A program made the translations under genes and the position numbers. A stretch of DNA of 19,512 nucleotides from Verrucomicrobiota bacterium (GTDB taxonomy: Bacteria; Verrucomicrobiota; Verrucomicrobiia; Opitutales; Opitutaceae): the NCBI GenBank assembly GCA_030832235.1, contig JAURJO010000087.1, positions 1 through 19,512 of the forward strand. The letters are read 5' to 3'. The notes under the pieces are model-generated. The model worked only from the letters and a program-made list of their open reading frames with translations, ran no database searches and had not been told where the DNA came from. Shown one piece after another: positions 14,775 through 19,512 of this stretch; position 1 is the first letter of the stretch; each line of letters opens with the position of its first letter.

Positions 14775-16205
14775 ATGCGTACCCTCGCCCTGCTGGTTTG
14801 CCTGTCCCTGCTCGCGGCCGTGAACGCCCCCGCCGCGAACACCACGCCGCCCAATATCCTTCTCATCGTCGCGGACGACCTCGGATACCAGGACGTGGGC
14901 TTCATGGGGTGCCGGGATATTCCCACACCCCACCTGGACCGCCTCGCCGCCAGCGGCGTGCGCTGCACCAGCGGGTACGTGAGCTACCCGGTCTGCAGTC
15001 CATCCCGCGCCGGATTCCTCACGGGACGTTACCAGCAGCGATTCGGACATGAGTTCAACCCGAAGTGGAATCCCGCTGACACGACCCACGGTCTTCCGCT
15101 TTCGCAGACTACGATCGCCGACTCCCTTCGCGCGGCCGGTTACGCCACCGGCATCGTGGGGAAATGGCATCTCGGGGCGCACCCGCAATTCCACCCGAAC
15201 CGCCGCGGCTTCGATGATTTCTACGGGTTTCTCGGCGGGGGACACCGGTACCTGCCCGGCTCGCACGTCGAGGTGGAGGTCGGAGCCGGCAAGAAGGCCG
15301 GCACCACGCCGGACGCCGAGCATGCCGGGCCGTTGCTGCGCAACTCCGCCGAGGAACCGGAACCGCCGGAACTGACGACCCGGCTCGGGGAAGAGGCGGC
15401 CGCGTACATCGGGCGCCAGGCGGCGGGCCGCCGGCCGTGGTTCCTGTATCTGGCCTTCAACGCCCCGCACACCCCCCTGCAGGCCACGGAGTCCAAGATC
15501 GCTCGCTTCGCCGCCATCACCGACCCGCGGCGCCGCACGTACGCCGCGATGATCGCCACCCTCGATGAAGCGGTGGGAGGGCTCCTTGATACGCTGGACC
15601 GCGTTGGCCAGAGGCAGCGCACGCTCATTTTCTTTTTCTCCGACAACGGCGGGCCGATGACCAAGCGCAACGCCAACGCCTCGCTCAACACCCCGCTGCG
15701 CGGACAGAAGGGCGATGTGTTCGAGGGAGGCATCCGCGTGCCCTTTGTCGTGGCTTGGCCGGAGCGCCTCCCGGCGGGCGTCACGTTCACGCACCCCGTG
15801 ATCTCCCTCGACGTGCTGCCGACCGCGCTCGCGGCCGCCGGTTCCACCCGGGACCCGCGGCTGCCTCCGCTGGACGGCGTCGATCTCGTCCCCTTCCTCC
15901 TGGGCCGCACCAAGGCGGCGCCCCACGCGCGTCTTTTCTGGCGCATGGACGGGGGCGAGGCGTTCGCGGTTCGCGAGGGACGCTGGAAATGGATGCGAAC
16001 CTATCGCAACGCCCCGCAACTCTACGATCTCGAGGCGGATATAGGGGAAAAGAACGACATCTCGGCGACCCATCCCGAAGTAACCGTGCGATTGAGCGCG
16101 GCCTCCGCCGCGTGGAACCGCGAGCTCAGCCCCCCCGCGTTTGTGAACAACCCGTTCGGGGGATTCATCAATCTGCCGGGACCGAGCCAGGCCGCGGTCC
16201 CGTAA
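14775..16205 (+). CDS. Exported family S1 (formylglycine) sulfatase
   Basis: The 476-residue protein has a signal peptide (MRTLALLVCLSLLAAVNAPA) and the complete S1 sulfatase signature. Metal-binding D34-D35 lie in IVADDLGYQD. C74 in VCSPSRAGFLTGR is the residue converted to formylglycine by an FGE-type enzyme, followed by GKWHLG (K130, H132), H232 in NAPHTPL, SDNGG (D290, N291) and K312 in LRGQKGDVFEGG. Such enzymes hydrolyse sulfate esters, often on algal or host polysaccharides, in the periplasm or outside the cell. The substrate cannot be read from the sequence. It lies 70 nt downstream of the cytochrome gene and is probably the last gene of that operon. The start ATG 14775 is set by the signal peptide; the GAGG upstream is only two bases away, so ribosome binding is weak. 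Confidence 0.93.
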   Translation: MRTLALLVCLSLLAAVNAPAANTTPPNILLIVADDLGYQDVGFMGCRDIPTPHLDRLAASGVRCTSGYVSYPVCSPSRAGFLTGRYQQRFGHEFNPKWNPADTTHGLPLSQTTIADSLRAAGYATGIVGKWHLGAHPQFHPNRRGFDDFYGFLGGGHRYLPGSHVEVEVGAGKKAGTTPDAEHAGPLLRNSAEEPEPPELTTRLGEEAAAYIGRQAAGRRPWFLYLAFNAPHTPLQATESKIARFAAITDPRRRTYAAMIATLDEAVGGLLDTLDRVGQRQRTLIFFFSDNGGPMTKRNANASLNTPLRGQKGDVFEGGIRVPFVVAWPERLPAGVTFTHPVISLDVLPTALAAAGSTRDPRLPPLDGVDLVPFLLGRTKAAPHARLFWRMDGGEAFAVREGRWKWMRTYRNAPQLYDLEADIGEKNDISATHPEVTVRLSAASAAWNRELSPPAFVNNPFGGFINLPGPSQAAVP

Positions 16206-16208
16206 AAG

Positions 16209-16240
16209 AATCCCCGCCGGAAAGCGCGGGTCGGATTTTT
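16209..16240 (+). terminator. Probable intrinsic terminator after the sulfatase
   Basis: Immediately after the sulfatase stop, AATCCCCGC (16209-16217) folds back on GCGG (16226-16229) and GGATT (16233-16237), with a small GTC bulge. The stem runs into TTTTT (16236-16240). This is the expected shape of a rho-independent terminator closing the DUF1552-cytochrome-sulfatase operon. Confidence 0.55.
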
Positions 16241-16382
16241 CAGCCCGTTGGAACGCGGATGCTCTCGCTCGGGCGAAAGCAGGACGGGGCGAAGGAGTCC
16301 CGCTCCGCTCCCGTGTTCCTGATTTCCAGATTCACCCAACTCAGCCTCAGGCGTCCGGGTTTTCACCATACCATTGAGAAAA

Positions 16383-16421
16383 CTCCGTGAGCTCGGATCG
16401 GCCGTCCGTGAGCTCCGTGTC
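16383..16421. repeat. Degenerate CTCCGTG repeat cluster
   Basis: TCCGTGAGCTC occurs twice (16384-16394 and 16405-16415), and a further CTCCGTG starts at 16413. The cluster is in the 252-nt gap between the sulfatase and DUF1080 stops, which otherwise shows no gene. Similar CTCCGTG units recur at 17382-17405. Confidence 0.5.
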
Positions 16422-16457
16422 CAAACCCCGGCTCCCGCCGGGTGTCCCGCGAACTGC

Positions 16458-17078
16458 TCAGAGTTCCGCGATCCGGATGTTCCGGTATTCGCACTTCATC
16501 ACGACGTTGCCGTGGATCTGCAGGCCGAGCGGGGCGGCACCATTGAATTTCTTGTCGGTGTACTCCGAGGCCTTCTTGCCGTTGATCCAGCACATGAAGG
16601 TGTCGCCCTTGGCCTGGATGCGGAAGGTGTTCCACTCGCCCTCGGGACGCAGCAGTTCCTTCGCGTTCTTCGCCTGGCCCGCCTCGGGATACGCGGGCTT
16701 GCCGCCGGTGTAGAACGAGCCGGTCATGTCGACGCGCAGGCTGCCGGAGACGCCGAGCTGCAGCTGGATGTGCGGTTTGCGCATTTCGACCCCGGTGTCG
16801 ACGCCGCGGGGAGTGGTGCCCTTCCAGCGGGCGTCGAACTCGATCACGAAGTCTTTGTATTCCTTCGTCGTCCACAGCATGTGGCCCTTCTGGGCGGCAT
16901 TGTTCTCGCCGATGAGCACGCCGTTCTCGATCCGCCAGAATTCAGCCGCACCTTCGGACTTAAAATTCGTGAAATCCTTACCGTTGAAAAGCGGTGTGAG
17001 CTTCGGCTCGGAGGCGAAAGCGGGCGCGGCGAGGGCGAACGCGAGCAGGGCGGAGAGACGGGAGCAGAGGGGGTTCAT
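16458..17078 (-). CDS. Secreted DUF1080 (3-keto-disaccharide hydrolase-like) protein
   Basis: The 206-residue protein has a signal peptide (MNPLCSRLSALLAFALAAPA, cleavage near AFA-SEP) and then a single DUF1080 (PF06439) beta-sandwich. The hallmarks are TPLFNGKDFTNFK at the start, FWRIENGVLIGEN, LWTTKEYKDFVIEFDARW, GVEMRKPHIQLQL, GEWNTFRIQAKG, and the terminal GLQIHGNVVMKCEYRNIRI. The length is normal for a one-domain member. The family is a concanavalin-like fold very common in Verrucomicrobia and Planctomycetes, and some members cleave 3-keto-glycosides; the substrate here is unknown. It stands alone, convergent with the sulfatase and separated from the ebo-type genes upstream by 387 nt. 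No clear Shine-Dalgarno site precedes ATG 17078. Confidence 0.9.
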   Translation of the reverse strand: MNPLCSRLSALLAFALAAPAFASEPKLTPLFNGKDFTNFKSEGAAEFWRIENGVLIGENNAAQKGHMLWTTKEYKDFVIEFDARWKGTTPRGVDTGVEMRKPHIQLQLGVSGSLRVDMTGSFYTGGKPAYPEAGQAKNAKELLRPEGEWNTFRIQAKGDTFMCWINGKKASEYTDKKFNGAAPLGLQIHGNVVMKCEYRNIRIAEL

Positions 17079-17131
17079 GCGGCGGAGGTTGGCGGGAGGC
17101 GGAAGGCGAGGAAAGCGTCATTTCGTATCCC

Positions 17132-17156
17132 CCTGGCGCGGCGAAGCCACGCCGGG
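17132..17156. other. Stable imperfect hairpin upstream of the DUF1080 gene
   Basis: CCTGGCG (17132-17138) pairs with CGCCGGG (17150-17156) with one G-T wobble. Inside, GGC and GCC (17140-17142 and 17146-17148) pair around a GAA loop. It lies 54 nt before the DUF1080 start, so it would be in its 5' leader or promoter zone. It could be a leader structure or part of a dispersed repeat. Confidence 0.4.
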
Positions 17157-17248
17157 AGGGATGTGTGAAAGCGAGAGGAAGTGAGGGAGCAGCGGGATGT
17201 TGAAAGTCCGGGGAATGCACGAACCAACTTCGGCAAAACGTGCCTCCT

Positions 17249-17273
17249 AAAAATCCGAGGCGGGCAGCCTCGG
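17249..17273 (-). terminator. Probable intrinsic terminator for the ebo-type transcript
   Basis: Read on the minus strand, a perfect 7-bp stem CCGAGGC/GCCTCGG with a 5-nt TGCCC loop is followed by ATTTTT. It lies about 190 nt past the EboF-like stop and would separate that transcript from the DUF1080 gene. The CCGAGGC...GCCTCGG motif may also be part of a dispersed repeat. Confidence 0.5.
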
Positions 17274-17295
17274 CTACACTGGGCGGCCCCGATCA

Positions 17296-17405
17296 TTCGT
17301 GTCGCTTCGTGTCCATTCGTGGTTCGTCCCTGTGCGAAGCGATCCGGGAGCCCATGACGATGGCCTTCCGCGGTCTCAACCCTCCGAGCCTCCGTGACTC
17401 CGTGG
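17296..17405. repeat. Short-period TTCGTG and CTCCGTG repeats
   Basis: TTCGTG starts at 17296, 17306 and 17316, an exact 10-nt period. CTCCG starts at 17382, 17390 and 17398, an exact 8-nt period. On the minus strand they read as CACGAA and CACGGAG repeats, a style of intergenic repeat I recall from Verrucomicrobia and Planctomycetes genomes. Confidence 0.55.
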
Positions 17406-17423
17406 TGCCAAATTCCGTTATGA

Positions 17424-17438
17424 CCCCCGTGTTGGGGG
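17424..17438. other. CCCCC/GGGGG hairpin just after the EboF-like gene
   Basis: CCCCC (17424-17428) pairs with GGGGG (17434-17438) around a 5-nt loop, 28 nt beyond the EboF-like stop on the minus strand. No T-run follows, so it is only a possible 3'-end stabiliser or factor-dependent terminator. Confidence 0.35.
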
Positions 17439-17465
17439 CTGCGTCACGGTGGTAACCCGGCATCC

Positions 17466-18827
17466 TCAGCCGCAGGCCTCGAGCAGGCGTGCGTGGACGT
17501 CCGTCGCCTCGAGTTCCGCGCCGCCGCCCGTGCCAATCAGCACCGGCCAGTCGGCGGAATCGCGCGGGCAAACGCCGTGCGAGCCTTTCACCAGCGAGGA
17601 ATCCAGCGGGATCACGTCCATCAGCGCGCGGAAGCCCAGTTTCCGCCGCAACAGGGTCGCGCCGATGCGCAAGCGGGGAGACGCGATCGCGGGGTCGAGG
17701 AACAACTCGACCGGGTCGTAGCCGTACTTGCGGTGGATATCGACGCAGCGCGCGAAATCGGGCGCCCGGCGGTCGTCCTCCCAGTAGTAATAATTGAACC
17801 ACGCGTCCTCCTCCGAAAACGCCACGAGGTCGCCCGAGCGCGGATGGTCGAGGCCAGCCGCATACTTGCCGTCGGCATCGAGCACGCGCTCCACCCCTTC
17901 GACCGCCTCGACCGCGGCCCGCACTTCGCCGAGGATCGCAGGGTCGTTGATGTAGATGTGCGCGATCTGGTGGTCCGCGATCGCGAACGCCCGGCTCGCG
18001 CCGCAATCCAGCAACTCCAACCCGAGCTCGTCCTTCACCGTGAGCCAGCCGCGGGCGCGGAAGACGCGGTTCAGCGCGATCGAGCGCCGCACCGGCGTGA
18101 TCCCGTACTCCGAAAGCACCACGACGCGCACGCCGCGGGTCGCGTAAAAATCCATGAGTCCGCCCGCAACGCGGTCGATCGCACGAAGGTCGTCGGAAAC
18201 CCTCGGATCAGCGGGGCCGAGGCGCTGCAGGTTGTAGTCGAGGTGCGGCAGATAGACCAGCGACAGGTCGGGGCGGTGCCGCTCCTCGATCCACTCCGCC
18301 GAACGCGCGATCCACTCCGAGGAAGCGATACCGGCGGCCGGACCCCAGAAGGCGGGAAACGGAAAAGCGCCGAGGTCGTGCTTGAGCGCGTCGCGCAACG
18401 GAAGCGGGTGCGCGGTGATGTCGAAAACCTTCCGTCCGTCGGACGGGTACATGGGCCGCGGCGTGACGGACCAGTCCGCGGTGGAGTACATGTTGTACCA
18501 CCAGAAAAGTTTCGCGCAGGTGAAGCCGGGGCGCGTCGCGCGGAGTTTTTCCCAAAGCCGCGGGCCGCGGATCAGGCGGTTGGACTGTTTCCAGAAATGG
18601 TGTTCGGCGAGATCGCGGTCGTACCAACCGTTGGCCACGGCGCCGTGACCCGAGGGCGGCAAACCGGTGAGGTAGGTGCACTGGGCCGTGCAGGTCACCG
18701 CCGGGAGCACCGGCCGGATGCGGCGCAGGCCGCCCGCCGCGGCCGCCGCGGAAAGCCGCGGCAAGTCGGGCCCGAGGTGGCGCGAGGAAAGGCCGACGAC
18801 GTTGAGGATCGCCGTGCGCTCAGCCAT
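17466..18827 (-). CDS. eboF: EboF-like alkaline-phosphatase-superfamily protein (nucleotide pyrophosphatase/phosphodiesterase type)
   Basis: The 453-residue protein has the type I phosphodiesterase/nucleotide pyrophosphatase fold. The nucleophile region is VLPAVTCTAQCTYLTGLPPS, with T45 at the position of the catalytic Thr, and H417 in KGSHGV is a late metal ligand. Other ligand positions differ from classical NPPs: the first Asp is replaced by Val (NVVGL, residue 11), D-x-x-G-H reads D197-x-x-L-Q201, and SDHG reads S239-E-Y-G242. Homologues sit in the ebo cluster (eboA-F) of cyanobacteria, algae-associated bacteria and pseudomonads, linked to moving a metabolite precursor to the cell envelope. 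Here the gene overlaps the upstream cyclase by 8 nt (ATGGCTGA) with no eboE-like gene between. No signal peptide is seen, so it is probably cytoplasmic. Family call firm; ebo assignment probable. Confidence 0.78.
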   Translation of the reverse strand: MAERTAILNVVGLSSRHLGPDLPRLSAAAAAGGLRRIRPVLPAVTCTAQCTYLTGLPPSGHGAVANGWYDRDLAEHHFWKQSNRLIRGPRLWEKLRATRPGFTCAKLFWWYNMYSTADWSVTPRPMYPSDGRKVFDITAHPLPLRDALKHDLGAFPFPAFWGPAAGIASSEWIARSAEWIEERHRPDLSLVYLPHLDYNLQRLGPADPRVSDDLRAIDRVAGGLMDFYATRGVRVVVLSEYGITPVRRSIALNRVFRARGWLTVKDELGLELLDCGASRAFAIADHQIAHIYINDPAILGEVRAAVEAVEGVERVLDADGKYAAGLDHPRSGDLVAFSEEDAWFNYYYWEDDRRAPDFARCVDIHRKYGYDPVELFLDPAIASPRLRIGATLLRRKLGFRALMDVIPLDSSLVKGSHGVCPRDSADWPVLIGTGGGAELEATDVHARLLEACG

Positions 18828-19512
18828 AGCGCGTCCGCAATTCGTCGAAGGAGGCCTTCACCACGGCGCCGTCCATCTCGTGGACCTCGAGGCGGTCACC
18901 GGGCGCGCGGATCATCGGAATGGTCAGACGGCCGCCGAGGTGCTCACGGAACTCCTCGAGTCCGTCGAGCATGTCCTGGCGTCCGCTTGAGGAGCGGATC
19001 TCGCGCACCGGGGCGAAAAGCTCGAAGCCGAGGCCGCGGATGACCCCGAGGATCCGCTCGGCGACGGTCTCCGGCAGCAGACCGATGCGGCGCGCGTAAA
19101 TGAGATCGATCGCCATGCCGACCGCGACCGCCTCGCCGTGGCTCACGCGAAATTCCGAGAGCTGCTCCAGCTTGTGCGCCGCCCAGTGGCCGAAATCCAA
19201 CGGCCGCGCCGACCCGCGCTCGAACGGGTCACCGCCCGCCGCGATATGCTCCAGGTGCTGCCGCGCGCTCTCGCGGATGACGGCCTCGTACGCCTCGCGC
19301 TCGAAGCGCGCGAGCGCCGCCACGCGCGCGGCGATGAACTCGAAGAACGCACCGTCACGCACCAGCGCGACTTTGAGGGCCTCGATGAGGCCGGCGCGCC
19401 GGTCGCGTGGCGGCAGGACGTCGAGGAACGCGAGGTCGTTCACCACGGCGTGCGGCACCACGAACGAGCCGAGCCAGTTTTTCTTACCGAAGTAATTCAC
19501 GCCGTTCTTAAC
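18820..19512 (-). CDS. eboD: 3-dehydroquinate-synthase-like sugar phosphate cyclase, EboD-like (5' end outside window)
   Basis: The frame is open to the last base of the window and begins VKNGVNYFGKKNWLG, the start of the conserved middle of DHQ-synthase-like enzymes, so the NAD-binding N-terminal domain lies beyond the edge. The GTG at 19500 is an internal valine, not a start. Metal ligands are present: E44 (IEALKVALVRD), H109 (LDFGHWAAH) and H125 (VSHGEAVAVGM), counted from the visible edge. True DHQ synthases have Asn in the N-x-G-H motif, but here it is Asp106, with Trp after the His. The phrase GDPFERGSARPLDFGHW is, from memory, typical of ebo-cluster cyclases. The product is therefore perhaps not dehydroquinate. 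It is co-transcribed with the EboF-like gene, which starts inside its last codons. Confidence 0.8.
   Translation of the reverse strand, partial: VKNGVNYFGKKNWLGSFVVPHAVVNDLAFLDVLPPRDRRAGLIEALKVALVRDGAFFEFIAARVAALARFEREAYEAVIRESARQHLEHIAAGGDPFERGSARPLDFGHWAAHKLEQLSEFRVSHGEAVAVGMAIDLIYARRIGLLPETVAERILGVIRGLGFELFAPVREIRSSSGRQDMLDGLEEFREHLGGRLTIPMIRAPGDRLEVHEMDGAVVKASFDELRTRYG

Larger units (their letters stand above)
17079..17465. other. 387-nt gene-free region with hairpins and repeats
   Basis: No convincing coding frame is present. The stretch must carry the promoter of the DUF1080 gene and the end of the ebo-type transcript, both on the minus strand. It holds a hairpin at 17132-17156, a terminator-like hairpin at 17249-17273, TTCGTG and CTCCGTG repeats at 17296-17405 and a CCCCC/GGGGG hairpin at 17424-17438. 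I cannot point to a promoter with confidence. Confidence 0.6.

Noticed and set aside
14712..16073. Minus-strand open frame (453 codons) opposite the sulfatase
   Set aside because: The sulfatase on the other strand has every catalytic motif; this frame has none.
16241..16457. Possible small gene between the sulfatase and DUF1080 genes
   Set aside because: No frame with plausible composition or ribosome site; only the CTCCGTG repeats stand out.
17493..19043. Plus-strand open frame (516 codons) opposite the two ebo-type genes
   Set aside because: Arg-rich, spans two real genes and matches no family.
19498..19500. GTG as start of the cyclase gene
   Set aside because: The codon is the Val of the conserved KNGVNYFGKKN segment; the frame continues to the window end, so the gene is truncated.

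Overview
The window is a high-GC chromosomal segment that looks like a Verrucomicrobiota genome, probably Opitutae/Opitutaceae. This is inferred from gene content: the DUF1552 plus DUF1587/1592/1588/1585 'planctomycete-type cytochrome' pair, a family S1 sulfatase, ThuA-like and DUF1080 secreted proteins, a GxxExxY protein, and the end of an ebo-type cluster. I see no rRNA, tRNA, CRISPR array, transposase, integrase or phage gene. Both window edges cut genes.

Layout: (1) 1-720 (+), C-terminal part of an L-fucose isomerase family protein, convergent with (2) 808-2934 (-), a bacterial SUV3-type RNA helicase with a C-terminal four-cysteine zinc motif. Two small hairpins lie between them. (3) 3030-4097 (+), a secreted ThuA-like protein, divergent from the helicase. 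(4) 10624 down to 4117 (-), a co-directional run: exported YtcJ-like amidohydrolase, an NAD+-dependent DNA ligase with a signal-peptide-like N-terminus and a shortened HhH domain, a GxxExxY protein that has lost signature residues, and a large EF-hand-containing membrane protein. The last three are tightly packed, with ribosome binding sites placed as in an operon. (5) 10873-16205 (+), an operon-like set: Tat-signal DUF1552 protein, multi-DUF cytochrome c protein (1-nt gap), and family S1 sulfatase, followed by a probable terminator. (6) 17078-16458 (-), a secreted DUF1080 (3-keto-disaccharide hydrolase-like) protein. (7) 17079-17465, a gene-free stretch with hairpins and degenerate TTCGTG/CTCCGTG repeats. 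(8) 19512 down to 17466 (-), the end of an ebo-type cluster: a partial DHQ-synthase-like sugar phosphate cyclase (EboD-like) overlapping an alkaline-phosphatase-superfamily protein (EboF-like) by 8 nt.

Much of the window encodes exported proteins (ThuA, amidohydrolase, DUF1552, cytochrome, sulfatase, DUF1080), which fits a polysaccharide-degrading, periplasm-rich lifestyle. Fucose isomerase and sulfatase are compatible with use of sulfated fucose-containing glycans, but they are 14 kb apart and no glycoside hydrolase is visible between them. The most unusual features are the ligase that appears to carry an export signal together with its two downstream partners, and the EboF-like protein with several altered metal-ligand positions.
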